NCBI RefSeq assembly: GCF_003967535.1
Contig: NZ_BIFR01000002.1
Coordinates: 2,294,001-2,358,000 of the forward strand
Source of the DNA: Tengunoibacter tsumagoiensis
Lineage (GTDB): Bacteria; Chloroflexota; Ktedonobacteria; Ktedonobacterales; Ktedonobacteraceae
Length of the DNA: 64,000 nucleotides
Reading direction: 5' to 3'
The notes under the pieces were generated by a model, which saw nothing but the letters and a program-made list of their open reading frames with translations, was not told where the DNA came from and did not search any database. A program made the position numbers and the translations under genes. Shown one piece after another: positions 1-8,732 of the stretch (the stretch's first letter is position 1; every line of letters starts with the position of its first letter).

Positions 1-695
1 AAGGTGAGAAACGCGGGTGTGCCCTGATTACTCGAAAGCGAAAACTCTGTCTCCTGTCCCGTGGGAGTCAGGCGGCCAATCTTGCCAATGCTGCTAAACC
101 AGAGGTTTCCATCCGAACCTTTGACGATGGCCAGCGGGTTAATCTCTGGAGAAGAGAGCGGAAATTCATTAATCTGGCCATCAAGCGTCATGCGGCCAAT
201 CTTATTCGCATCTGCAAACCAGAGCGCATTATCTGGACCAGCGGTGAGGGACTGCGCATAGCTTCCCGCAGGTAGATCAAACTCTTTAATCTCACCAGCA
301 GATGTTATGCTGCCAATTTTGGCCTGCTGCAACTGACCGCTTACAGCATCTACTAGAATCTCATTGAACCAGAGATTCCCATCTGGTCCACTTATTAGAG
401 ACCCGCCTAATGCCGCATTTGTAGTAGGAAGTGCAAACTCATCAACCTTACCAGTAGAATTGATACGTGCAATTTTACTCTCTTTGAGCTGTGCAGATTC
501 AATAAACCAGAGGTTTCTATCAGCACCACTTGTTAATGATCCTATATTGAGAGCAGAAGGAGCCAGTGTTTGCTCCTGTATTTTTCCCAGATCAGGTGTT
601 GGTGTTGCGGCTACACCTGAACTGCCCGCTGAGTCACAAGCACTCAGCAACGCAACAAGAGCTCCAATCACAAACAGAAGAGAAGACTTATGCAT
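1..695 (-). CDS. Secreted lipoprotein with Vgb/streptogramin-lyase-like beta-propeller (partial)
   Basis: The gene runs off the left edge; 231 N-terminal codons are visible. Translating the minus strand from ATG 695 gives a short basic start, a hydrophobic segment and a lipobox LLSAC with Cys20, so a lipid-anchored exported protein is expected. The rest is a repeat of about 40-45 residues carrying G-x-D-G-N-L-W-F followed by K-I-G-R-I/L and T-x-x-G-x-x-x-E-F, visible at least four times. This is the blade pattern of virginiamycin B lyase-like six-bladed propellers. Many family members are not lyases, so the activity is open. No strong ribosome binding site is seen before ATG 695. Plus-strand reading frames across this stretch are antisense shadows of the blade repeats. 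Confidence 0.85.
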   Translation of the reverse strand, partial: MHKSSLLFVIGALVALLSACDSAGSSGVAATPTPDLGKIQEQTLAPSALNIGSLTSGADRNLWFIESAQLKESKIARINSTGKVDEFALPTTNAALGGSLISGPDGNLWFNEILVDAVSGQLQQAKIGSITSAGEIKEFDLPAGSYAQSLTAGPDNALWFADANKIGRMTLDGQINEFPLSSPEINPLAIVKGSDGNLWFSSIGKIGRLTPTGQETEFSLSSNQGTPAFLT

Positions 696-1111
696 AAGTG
701 GTTTTGAGCCACAAAATGTTTTAGAGGAAGAAAATCTTTTAAAACAGTTCATACAGTACTTTCTAAGCAGCAGGCTGCTTTTCTATTACAAAATAATGCG
801 ATTTGAAGTATTTCTTTTGAGAAGTATACCATCTAACTGATCAATAGATGGATTTTTTCTCGCTTAAATAGCCTGAGCTACCTATGTCTGGATAAGAGAG
901 TCCTATTGTGCTGTCTCTTTTATTCACTTCTCGGTCGTATTAACAGCAGCAATAAGCTCTGGTTGCTCTTCTGAAAATACAGGATGGTGAAACCCTTTCA
1001 TGAACGCTTACAATCACTGACCTTTGCATTAAAAGCGAAGGTTGACATCAGTACGAAACGAGTAGAGAGACCTGATTAAGATAACGTCAGGATCTGGAAA
1101 AGGATCGCACA
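696..1111. other. Intergenic region, 416 bp, divergent
   Basis: It lies between the divergent lipoprotein gene and the oxidoreductase gene and must hold both promoters. No convincing -35/-10 pair, repeat or RNA structure was recognised. Confidence 0.5.
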
Positions 1112-2062
1112 ATGAAAGCTATGCTTATTACTGGATTTGGTGGTCCAGAAGTATTTCAGCTACAGGATGTTGAGAAACCTCGACCAGAAGCCAATGAGGT
1201 ATTGGTGAAGGTCTATGCCAGTTCAGTTAATCCTGTTGATTATAAAATCCGCCAGGCTGGAGAGTGGTCAGGCGTCAAGCCTCCTGCGGTTATCGGCTAT
1301 GATGTCTCGGGAGTGGTAGAGGCCATCGGCCCGGGTGTGAAGGACTTTAAAGTTGGCGATGAGGTCTTTTATACGCCTGATATCCCTGGTCGCATTGGAA
1401 GCTATGGAGAATATCACGTTGCCCGCGAAGCGATTGTCGCGCATAAACCCAAAAATCTCTCCCATCTTGAAGCTGCCAGTATTCCCCTGGCTGGTGGGAC
1501 CGCCTGGGATGCCATAATCACACGCGCAAAACTGCATGTTGGAGAGACCGTTCTCATTCATGGTGGAACTGGTGGCGTTGGTTCTTTTGCGATTCAGATC
1601 GCTCGGGCAGCTGGAGCCTACGTCTTTACCACCTGTAGCGAAAAAAATCGCGATCTGGCCATACAGCTTGGTGCCCACCGAGCAATTGATTATACCAAGG
1701 AAAACTTTATTGACGTCATCCAGAAAGAGACCAATGGAGCTGGCGTCGACGTCGTCTTTGACACCGTTGGACGCGATACAATGGCCCGGAGTATCGCTAT
1801 TACTAAGATATATGGCCGGATTGTTGGGATTGTCGATACAACAGGCAACCTCTTCCCGGGTTTTATGAAAAACATTACTCTGGAGCTCCTTTTCTTACAA
1901 CGTGAGCGGTATAAGCTAGATTATCTGCGTGCGCTGATCGAGCGTGGTCAGATCAAACCGCATATCGACTCAGTGCTACCGTTTGAAAAAGTAGCTGAGG
2001 CTCATAATCGACTTGAAAAAGGTGGAGTCACAGGCAAGATTGTTCTCCAGGTGGTAAAATAA
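1112..2062 (+). CDS. Zinc-independent MDR-family NAD(P)H:quinone oxidoreductase
   Basis: 316 aa, the usual length of the family. The N-terminal half is the GroES-like catalytic domain of medium-chain dehydrogenases/reductases, with S-S-V-N-P-V-D-Y-K near residues 38-46 and a GYDVSGVVE segment. The second half is a Rossmann domain with the nucleotide-binding loop HGGTGGVGSFA near residue 150. The structural-zinc cysteine cluster of alcohol dehydrogenases is missing, which points to the quinone oxidoreductase/zeta-crystallin branch: NAD(P)H-dependent reduction of quinones or alpha,beta-unsaturated carbonyls in the cytosol. The exact substrate cannot be told. A GGA-type ribosome binding site (AAAGGAT) precedes ATG 1112. 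The next gene starts 33 bp downstream on the same strand. Confidence 0.92.
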   Translation: MKAMLITGFGGPEVFQLQDVEKPRPEANEVLVKVYASSVNPVDYKIRQAGEWSGVKPPAVIGYDVSGVVEAIGPGVKDFKVGDEVFYTPDIPGRIGSYGEYHVAREAIVAHKPKNLSHLEAASIPLAGGTAWDAIITRAKLHVGETVLIHGGTGGVGSFAIQIARAAGAYVFTTCSEKNRDLAIQLGAHRAIDYTKENFIDVIQKETNGAGVDVVFDTVGRDTMARSIAITKIYGRIVGIVDTTGNLFPGFMKNITLELLFLQRERYKLDYLRALIERGQIKPHIDSVLPFEKVAEAHNRLEKGGVTGKIVLQVVK

Positions 2063-2094
2063 GGCTGAAAATTTCGTGAGAAGCGAGAGAGACA

Positions 2095-2412
2095 ATGACA
2101 AAGCCACCAGAACAGAGAGATGACCAGAGCGCTGCCTTACTGCGAGAAGATGAGACACGCTGCGTTCGTCTGCTAGCTGCATGCCGACGCTTTGCCGTTA
2201 GCCTCAGTGGAGCCGCTGGCTATTATGCTACCTTCGGTCAGAATGAAGAGCCTCTGCTGCGTTCTTTTGCACAGGTGCGCGAAGCTCATTCCAGTCCTGA
2301 TGGACGCTATGACCAGCTCTTTCAACAACGCTGCCAGAAAGCCGGGCTGATGCCATCCGATGTGAAACGCCTGACCGAAAGGCTGCAAGACTTAGAAGAA
2401 GACGAGAGCTAG
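2095..2412 (+). CDS. Small hypothetical protein
   Basis: 105 aa, family not recognised. It follows the oxidoreductase gene by 33 bp, with a purine-rich GAGAGAG stretch before ATG 2095, so the two may be co-transcribed. The protein is charged and probably mostly helical (an acidic tail ends LQDLEEDES), with no signal peptide or membrane segment; it contains two cysteines (CVRLLAAC). A 71-aa frame on the opposite strand overlaps it, but spacing, strand and codon pattern favour this one. Function unknown. Confidence 0.6.
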   Translation: MTKPPEQRDDQSAALLREDETRCVRLLAACRRFAVSLSGAAGYYATFGQNEEPLLRSFAQVREAHSSPDGRYDQLFQQRCQKAGLMPSDVKRLTERLQDLEEDES

Positions 2413-2504
2413 CCTTTATCAGCTCTTGTCGGTTGAGCTCACTACCTTGACAAAGAGGACTATAATAGATAGGCGTAAGAGAAGACTAAGTAGCTAGATT
2501 TTCT

Positions 2505-2542
2505 AGAGCCATTATGATCAATACGTTCATAACGGCTCTTTT
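2505..2542 (+). terminator. Hairpin with T-run in the gltX leader (attenuator or terminator)
   Basis: A 12-bp stem with one mismatch (2505-2516 with 2528-2539; arms begin AGAGCC and end GGCTCT) is followed by TTTT. It lies about 40 bp upstream of the preferred gltX start and about 95 bp after the small gene. It could terminate transcripts coming from upstream or act as an attenuator in the gltX leader. No T-box specifier or GGTGG-type motif was recognised. Confidence 0.5.
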
Positions 2543-2582
2543 GTGTGATAGAGATGGCGCGTTCGTTTTGAAAGAGGTTGTT

Positions 2583-4106
2583 ATGACACAGATTGAGCAT
2601 CGCACTCAGGAGCAAGAGGCGGCGGCAGGTGATAGGAAGCCCCGTCTCCGCTTTGCCCCCAGCCCCACGGGCCTTATGCATATCGGCGGTTTTCGTACCG
2701 CCCTCTTCAGCTGGCTCTATGCCCGTAAGACCGGAGGCTCTTTTATCCTTCGTATCGAAGATACTGACCAGGCTCGTACAGTTGAGGGAGCAGTGGAATT
2801 CCTGCTCGAAGGTATGGCCTGGCTGGGCATGGATATCGATGAAGGCCCTGTGGTTGGCGGTGCTTATGGTCCCTACTTTCAAACGCAGCGCCGAGAGATC
2901 TATCATCAATATACTCAGCAGCTCCTGGACAGTGGGCACGCATATAAATGCTACTGTACGCCTGAGCGCCTGGATGAGATGCGCAAAGAGCAGATGGCAA
3001 AGAAGCTCCCACCACGCTATGATCGCCGTTGCCGCTATCTCACAGCAGATGAGCGTGCTGCCCACGAGGCTGCTGGCGAAAAACATGTCATTCGTTTCGC
3101 AACACCCATTGATGGCGAGACAACGTTCCGTGATGAGTTACGTGGTGATATTACCTTTAAGAATGCTGATATTGACGATACAGTCATTCTGAAGTCCGAT
3201 GGTCTCCCTACCTATCACCTGGCACATATCATCGACGACCATTTTATGGCGATTACCCACCTTGTTCGCGCCGAAGAGTGGATCTCCAGCGCTCCTCGCC
3301 ATATTCTGATCTGGCGTGCCTTTGGCTGGCAAGAGCCGTTGATCTATCATGCTCCCGATGTGTTGGGCAATGATAAACGGAAACTGAGCAAACGACATGG
3401 CGCACCATCCTGGAAAGAGCTTCAGCAGCAAGGCTTCTTGCCAGAGGCGGTCCTCAATTTCCTGGCACTAATCGGCTGGTCGCTTGATGATAAAACCGAG
3501 TTCTTTACACGTGAGGAGCTCATTCAGTCGTTCACGCTGGAGCGCGTAAGTGTAGCCGGTGCCATCTATGATGCCGAAAAGTTAGCCTGGATGAATGGGG
3601 TCTATATTCGTCAACTCTCATTAGAGGAGATGACACGTCGCACCATTCCATATATGGAGCGACCAGCAGCCGAGGGTGGACTTCCCGATAGCATTCAGCG
3701 CCCACTTGATGTCGACTACACTACACGCGTGCTGAGCCTGGAGCAGGAGCGCCTGCGTACGCTGGGAGAGGCCGCAGAGGCTGTTTCGTTCTTCTATACC
3801 GATGATTGGGATTATGAGACGGCGACCTTGATCCAGAAAAATATGGATGCCGCCAGCACAATTACAGCTCTTCAGAGTACGTATGAGCTGCTGGAGTCAC
3901 TCCCCACATGGGAGCATGAGCCGATGGAAGCTGCAATGCGTGAGCTCACAACCAGACTTGGTCTCAAAGCTGGTCAGTTGTTTGGTGCTGTCCGCACAGC
4001 AGTCAGTGGTCGTAAAGCCACTCCTCCTCTCTTCCAGATGATGGAGGTTCTGGGCCGCGAACGAACACAGGCTCGTATTCAGCGGGCCATTGCGCGTTTA
4101 CGCTAA
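2583..4106 (+). CDS. gltX: Glutamyl-tRNA synthetase
   Basis: About 507 aa, normal for a bacterial class I GluRS. It charges tRNA-Glu (or tRNA-Glu/Gln) in the cytosol. The class I signatures are present: RFAPSPTGLMHIGG near the N-terminus (HIGH-type motif) and KLSKRHGA (KMSKS-type motif), with SFILRIEDTD, KCYCTPERL and a C-terminal anticodon-binding region of helices. The frame is open from 2514, but start 2583 (MTQIEHRTQ) is preferred: AAAGAGG stands 6 bases upstream, and the extra 23 residues would be translated through a hairpin. The gene ends at 4106, 5 bp before the stop of the convergent copper-type gene. Confidence 0.96.
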   Translation: MTQIEHRTQEQEAAAGDRKPRLRFAPSPTGLMHIGGFRTALFSWLYARKTGGSFILRIEDTDQARTVEGAVEFLLEGMAWLGMDIDEGPVVGGAYGPYFQTQRREIYHQYTQQLLDSGHAYKCYCTPERLDEMRKEQMAKKLPPRYDRRCRYLTADERAAHEAAGEKHVIRFATPIDGETTFRDELRGDITFKNADIDDTVILKSDGLPTYHLAHIIDDHFMAITHLVRAEEWISSAPRHILIWRAFGWQEPLIYHAPDVLGNDKRKLSKRHGAPSWKELQQQGFLPEAVLNFLALIGWSLDDKTEFFTREELIQSFTLERVSVAGAIYDAEKLAWMNGVYIRQLSLEEMTRRTIPYMERPAAEGGLPDSIQRPLDVDYTTRVLSLEQERLRTLGEAAEAVSFFYTDDWDYETATLIQKNMDAASTITALQSTYELLESLPTWEHEPMEAAMRELTTRLGLKAGQLFGAVRTAVSGRKATPPLFQMMEVLGRERTQARIQRAIARLR

Positions 4107-4111
4107 TCTAC

Positions 4112-5968
4112 CTACCGCATGGAGATTGCCCTGGTCAGGGTAATCTCCATGGTTACTTTTGCCACATCATGAGCTGGCCGCCGGACGATAAGATCAACCT
4201 GCCAGTGACCTGCCATACTTAAATTCGTCCCCGATGCACTATAGTAACCCGCTTTCCCCGCAACTGGTACCAGCGTCATATCCTCAACACCCATCGCCAT
4301 ATCTAACATCGTGAACCGTAGAAGCACTGCATCCACCTGTTGAACAGGCTGGCCCGTCTGGTCTTTTAACAGGACCTCAGAGGTATTTGATCCCACCTGT
4401 GCTGGATTTATTACAAGACTATACGATATATCGTTCATTCTCCCCTGTTTGATGAAGGCTCCTGCACTCGCATGCTCTGCTGGAGGTGGTGGCGGGCTCA
4501 TACTGGTCAATCCACTCACAACAACAAGCAGAACGAGGGCGACGGCCAGTTCACTGTGCGCTATCCGTTTGAACAATCTTTGCAATCTACCAGCCGCTAT
4601 TGAAGGGGCTCCGCTCTCAGGACTTGAGCTGGCGGCAAAGGCTCGCATCCGAGGGCTAATGCGTAGAAGATTCCATCCACCACAGCCAAGCAGAAGAGCA
4701 AACAGCACCAGTTTTACCACTAATACGCGCCCATAGGCACTCCCAAACAGAGCTTCCCAACTTTTCAGGGCAACACAGGCCTGGACGCTTCCTGTGATCA
4801 TCAGAACAACGACGCATACTGTAGCGATACGCGAGAAATGGGGAAGCAATGCACCCAGTACGCGCGTACGATCACCTGTCCCTGGCTTCAGGATGGGGAA
4901 AAGCGATGATACGGTTATGATCAAGGCTGCCAGTCCACCAATCCAGAAACCGGTACTCATGAGATGAAGGAGATCCAGTGGAACTAAGATCCAGGCGTAC
5001 GTATTGGCTGCCTCATGAGAGTTCAATGCTGTTGTTAGCATTATGCCTGCACCTGCTATAAGCGCAATAACATAGAATGCTGGAAATGCTCGCTTCGTCT
5101 GGCTCCAATACTGTATAAACCAGACGCCTGCAATGCCTGCGATACAGAACAGGCGAAGAAACCAGACGATGCCAAAACGGCTATGCAGCAATAAATTCAG
5201 CACCACACCATGCGAAACAGCCTCCCAGAGGCTACTCGAGCTGACGACGCTTGCCTGAAAAGAGAGAAAAGCCAGCCAACCCGAGCCTGCCAGTAGCAGC
5301 GAAACTCCCATCATCTGGTGCACCCGCTGCTGCATACGCACATGGGCCAGTTCCAGTTCCATTGCTGGTTTTAAAGCTTGATAGCCAGGGAACCAGACGA
5401 ATAGATAAAACGCTATCCCACCCACCAGTCCCGCCATCCCAATATAATTCAACCAGCGGATCGCCACGCTCCAGAGAGTAAAGTTGCTATCGCTCCCTTG
5501 ATTCTGTGCAATCAGAGCATCCGTATTGGTTGGAAATAGGCCCGTACCTACCACAAAGCTAAAATTTCCTGTCACTTCATGACCATCATCTACCGATACT
5601 GTATGATAGACAACCGTATAGGCTCCATCTGGCAGATGAGTACGCAGTGAAATGGTCAGGACCGAGGTATCGGCGACCACAGAGTGGCTATCATTCTGAT
5701 CAACCCGTTGCCGTGCCTGATCATACACCTCTAGTCGACTGAAATCTGGCTCAACCTGCTCTGTAAACCAGACACGAACCTCACGGGGTGGTTCGCCGCT
5801 TAACAAACGTGCATTAGCGGAGGGGAAGCTATGGTCATATTGTGCGTGTAATGGAAGCAAAGCTCTTGCATGGGCAGTTCCTGATAGAAGCGAAAAGACA
5901 CCCAGTAATCCACAACACAGGCAGATCATTCTGGCTATTTTGAAAAGCGTCGAGGCTGATATCTTCAT
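4112..5968 (-). CDS. CopC-CopD copper-type fusion membrane protein with C-terminal YtkA/FixH-like domain
   Basis: 618 aa from ATG 5968. Order: signal peptide ending near AHA; an extracytoplasmic CopC-like beta-sandwich (first His soon after cleavage, later the conserved VYHTVSVDDGHEV-TGNFSF stretch); about eight membrane helices of the CopD family, with conserved His in LNSHEAA and LDLLHLMSTGFWIGG and in LLPHFSR; then a Pro-rich hinge and a second extracytoplasmic beta domain resembling YtkA/FixH-type domains. CopC-CopD fusions handle copper at the membrane, often as import or supply for cuproenzymes; metal and direction here are inferred. The frame is open to a TTG at 6004, but that start would add only 12 polar residues before the signal sequence. 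The 6135-6830 gene on the same strand is probably its partner. Confidence 0.88.
   Translation of the reverse strand: MKISASTLFKIARMICLCCGLLGVFSLLSGTAHARALLPLHAQYDHSFPSANARLLSGEPPREVRVWFTEQVEPDFSRLEVYDQARQRVDQNDSHSVVADTSVLTISLRTHLPDGAYTVVYHTVSVDDGHEVTGNFSFVVGTGLFPTNTDALIAQNQGSDSNFTLWSVAIRWLNYIGMAGLVGGIAFYLFVWFPGYQALKPAMELELAHVRMQQRVHQMMGVSLLLAGSGWLAFLSFQASVVSSSSLWEAVSHGVVLNLLLHSRFGIVWFLRLFCIAGIAGVWFIQYWSQTKRAFPAFYVIALIAGAGIMLTTALNSHEAANTYAWILVPLDLLHLMSTGFWIGGLAALIITVSSLFPILKPGTGDRTRVLGALLPHFSRIATVCVVVLMITGSVQACVALKSWEALFGSAYGRVLVVKLVLFALLLGCGGWNLLRISPRMRAFAASSSPESGAPSIAAGRLQRLFKRIAHSELAVALVLLVVVSGLTSMSPPPPPAEHASAGAFIKQGRMNDISYSLVINPAQVGSNTSEVLLKDQTGQPVQQVDAVLLRFTMLDMAMGVEDMTLVPVAGKAGYYSASGTNLSMAGHWQVDLIVRRPAHDVAKVTMEITLTRAISMR
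4118..4160 (+). terminator. Terminator of gltX, inside the 3' end of the convergent gene
   Basis: A 14-bp stem (4118-4131 with 4138-4151, one G-T pair, six-base loop TGGTCA) is followed on the plus strand by a T-rich stretch ending TTTT at 4160. It begins 11 bp after the gltX stop. The same bases encode the last residues of the CopC-CopD protein on the minus strand. Confidence 0.75.
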
Positions 5969-6055
5969 CACAGATTTCCGTACATGTTCATCGTTCACTT
6001 CCAATTGTTCGTCATTGAGCGAGAGGAGCTCTGGATTGCACTCATGCGCTATAAC

Positions 6056-6102
6056 GACAGTATCTCATGGAGCATTTATGCTCATCCACATAAGATACTG
6101 TC
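6056..6102 (-). terminator. Two-part hairpin after the copper-associated secreted gene
   Basis: An outer 10-bp stem (GACAGTATCT with AGATACTGTC, 6056-6065 and 6093-6102) encloses a smaller AGCAT/ATGCT stem. It lies about 30 bp downstream of the minus-strand gene ending at 6135 and upstream of the CopC-CopD gene. There is no T-run, so it may be a processing or regulatory element, not a strong terminator. Confidence 0.4.
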
Positions 6103-6134
6103 CTATACTTTAAGAGAACAGACACTTTGAAGAT

Positions 6135-6830
6135 TTAGCCACGCAGGCTCTCCTCAGGCTGCTGCATTCGAGTCTCCTGACGGGGCTTGCGTGTTAAGGC
6201 AAAAGCCGCAGCACCCAGGCCAAGTACGCCGAGCACCGCTCCGGCAATACCAATCCCGGTTGCAGTCGTCGCAGCTTGCTGAGCTGACTGAACCTGATCT
6301 TTCAGGCCAGCAATATCTACATTTCCTTTATCCTGCACAGCGGGATACACTTTTAATGCTCCAACAGAGCCAAAACCAGTTGGACTACTGGTAAACTTCT
6401 CATCAATTTTCTCGTTGTTAAGCGTGCCAAAAATATGGAAAGTATAATCACCAGTGACAGAAGGCGCAAAATAGGCATTGTATTTTCCTGGATTGGCCCA
6501 TCGAGGAACAATTGGCAAGGCCAGAGGAGCCGATGATCCAGCCGATACTTCTACTTTTAGCGTTTTATCTGCATCGTTTACTGGATTTGAGACTACTTTT
6601 GCTCCATCTGTAACCGTATAAGTGCAGGCATCGCCATTACAAATAGTTAAATCAAGACTATTGGACTGTTGAGCATAAGCTGGCTCCGTGAGGAAACCAA
6701 CGATAAACGTGTAAGGGCCAACATGCCGCTTCTCATGTGCAGAGGCAGGTGCAGCCAGAAATGCAACGGCAGTAAAGGCGACAACTATCGCAAAGCAACT
6801 TGATGCCAGTAACTTACGAAATCTTTTCAT
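6135..6830 (-). CDS. Secreted, membrane-anchored protein of the copper-associated exported family
   Basis: 231 aa from ATG 6830, chosen because AGGAG stands about 9 bases upstream and the protein then begins with a clean signal peptide (MKRFRKLL..., cleavage near ASA-HEKRHV). The frame is open another 120 bases upstream but without start signals. The mature N-terminus is HEKRHVGPYTFIVGFLTEPAY, followed by a beta-rich domain with CNGDAC and a GDYTFHIFG strand typical of exported proteins found beside CopC/CopD genes. Then come a short coiled stalk rich in Gln and Ala, one membrane helix (GIAGAVLGVLGLGAAAFAL) and a basic cytoplasmic tail. A role in extracytoplasmic metal handling is inferred from the neighbour and the N-terminal His residues. 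Confidence 0.82.
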   Translation of the reverse strand: MKRFRKLLASSCFAIVVAFTAVAFLAAPASAHEKRHVGPYTFIVGFLTEPAYAQQSNSLDLTICNGDACTYTVTDGAKVVSNPVNDADKTLKVEVSAGSSAPLALPIVPRWANPGKYNAYFAPSVTGDYTFHIFGTLNNEKIDEKFTSSPTGFGSVGALKVYPAVQDKGNVDIAGLKDQVQSAQQAATTATGIGIAGAVLGVLGLGAAAFALTRKPRQETRMQQPEESLRG

Positions 6831-7118
6831 CGAACAATGCTCCTGAGTGTACTCTCCGAGGCCTGACAGTAGTAGACAACAATAGATAAAGAGTTGAGTG
6901 AAGCCTCTGAAATCTGGTTTCATTCTAGCAGTCAAAGTTGAAGCAGACATGAGTACTTATCCCTATTTTTGTAAGATTTTTTCTCAGGTGCTGACCTGGT
7001 AGTGGAGGCCCAGGTTTTTCTGGCAGGATCGTTCGCTCAAATGAGGACTGAAAATCGTCAGGGGCATGATGTATGAGTGTGTTTGAGACTGAAGACGGCG
7101 CTGTCTGTCAATAACATA

Positions 7119-8240
7119 CTATTCTGGCTGATGCAGCATTCCTTTGCAATCCCAATCCTGGAAAGCATCGACCAGGCATTGCATCTTAGGCCACCAATAC
7201 TTCTTCGCTGAACCTTCCCAGGCATCCTGAATACAGACAAAGAGCCACTCAATAAGACCAATTTTGTAATCCGTGAGAAGATCTTCCCAGCTATAATTTG
7301 TGACGCCATGCTCGGTTAATGTCGCATAATAAAGGCGAAGAGCCTGAAGTTCCCGCCCATTAGATTGCCTTTGTTCTCGCGTCCAGCATGTCGCAAGCAG
7401 GTTTACAAGATCACCACCAGCAAAGTGCACTTCAGGACCTTGCCAATCAAGAAGGTAGGTAGGTCTGGTGAGCGGCTCTCGAGGAACCAGAAAATTACAG
7501 AAGTACGTATCTCCATGGAGCAAGGTAAGATGATTATTCTGCTGCAAACGCGGTGCCAGATAACGATTCCAATAAGCAGGGAAAGACTCAATCACCGTGT
7601 CATACGTCTCTTGAATAGCAATTGGCAGATCTAAGGTAACCTTTTTGATCAGGTACAGCCAGCGTGCAGGTGGACGCTGCATATAACTGGCTACAGGTGC
7701 TTCATGTTGAAACCATTCACCAGTCTGCTCAACTTCAGTTTTCAAGAGTGGTCGCTCCCACCAGTAGGCATGAAAACGTGCAAGCACATCAATAGTAGAA
7801 TCAATGTACACTTGGGAAGGAACTGCTTCAACAATATTAAATTGCTGCTCACGCGTAATTGGAGGCCGATGAGTTGAGGTAAGATCTTGCAATAAGAGGT
7901 AGGAATCACCGCTTATTTCATCATAGCTGGCCGCAAAGCAGCGCACGAGTATATCAGGATGATCCTCGGCCACAGTGGTATAAAACTTCACTTCACGAGC
8001 GCCTGCTCTCATACCCCAGGGTACCTTTAAGTTGTATTTAAGCACAAACTGCGTAGGTAAGAGCATCGGAGCGTCCGCCGAATACTGGACACTTAAACGC
8101 ACAATTGATGAATTGAATATACCTACCTTTTTCTGCTCAAGAGAGACCACTTTACCCTGGCTCAGTTCACCTGCTTGATACAGTACTGAGGTCAGCCATT
8201 CTGCCGTGATCTGTTCCGCATTTGCAATCGCATTAACCAC
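7119..8240 (-). CDS. APH/ecdysteroid-kinase-like phosphotransferase
   Basis: 373 aa, starting at GTG 8240 with AAGGAAGGAA 6 bases upstream. The protein-kinase-like phosphotransferase fold is recognisable: an N-lobe with QFVLKYN (ATP-binding Lys), the C-lobe Brenner motif LLHGDTYFCNFLV (catalytic Asp and Asn, near residues 242-254) and LLDWQGPEVHF (metal-binding Asp). Length and the FHAYWWE segment fit the EcKinase/DUF1679-like branch of the APH superfamily, which phosphorylates small hydroxylated molecules. The substrate is not predictable and no resistance function should be assumed. It stands alone on the minus strand. Confidence 0.87.
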   Translation of the reverse strand: MVNAIANAEQITAEWLTSVLYQAGELSQGKVVSLEQKKVGIFNSSIVRLSVQYSADAPMLLPTQFVLKYNLKVPWGMRAGAREVKFYTTVAEDHPDILVRCFAASYDEISGDSYLLLQDLTSTHRPPITREQQFNIVEAVPSQVYIDSTIDVLARFHAYWWERPLLKTEVEQTGEWFQHEAPVASYMQRPPARWLYLIKKVTLDLPIAIQETYDTVIESFPAYWNRYLAPRLQQNNHLTLLHGDTYFCNFLVPREPLTRPTYLLDWQGPEVHFAGGDLVNLLATCWTREQRQSNGRELQALRLYYATLTEHGVTNYSWEDLLTDYKIGLIEWLFVCIQDAWEGSAKKYWWPKMQCLVDAFQDWDCKGMLHQPE

Positions 8241-8732
8241 AAAAGATTCCTTCCTTCATTCATGCTTGTCGTTTTATAAGCGAGAATACACCTCGTTCTT
8301 CTCACGTTTTAATAGATGTATTTATACTTACTCAACAGTGAATACTACGATTCACAACCGTAAAACCTCTCAAAAGGAACACCTATTGCCTTATAAATTA
8401 TCGACGACAGGATGCCGTCATATATATAACTTTGTCTGAAAAGAAATTTGGATGAGCAGATCCCAACTATGCGTCTGGATTATGCTCATCCAATACAAAT
8501 CACGACATCCTTACTGCTCTACTTAATGATGGGCCAACTCATGTCTGAGATGAAGCAGTTCGAGCGGCTGTTTCTTCCCCGCTAGAACCTGCCCACAGGC
8601 TTTGCATGAAAATGATACGATGATTGCTAGCATTCTTCATCTCTCATACTGGCTCATATATATTGGAAGCAAACAAACAGCCTCAAGAAGAGCGATTAGT
8701 TATACTTGCCTTATTGCCCTGTAAGAGCTTGC
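8241..8732. other. Intergenic region, 492 bp
   Basis: It holds the promoter side of the phosphotransferase gene and the 3' side of the thiamine transporter operon. Apart from the hairpin at 8448-8493, no gene, repeat or RNA was recognised; a 77-codon plus-strand frame at 8206-8439 has no start signals or recognisable protein features. Confidence 0.5.
8440..8493 (-). terminator. Candidate terminator of the thiamine transporter operon
   Basis: An 11-bp perfect stem (TTGGATGAGCA at 8448-8458 with 8483-8493) has a 24-base loop. On the minus strand it is followed by a T-rich AATTTCTTTTC stretch. It lies about 240 bases beyond the thiY stop, with no gene in between. Confidence 0.5.

Noticed and set aside
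2447..2466. TTGACA and TATAAT before gltX as a promoter
   Set aside because: The two boxes are only 8 bp apart, far from the usual 17, so they are not a functional pair; TATAAT alone could be a -10.
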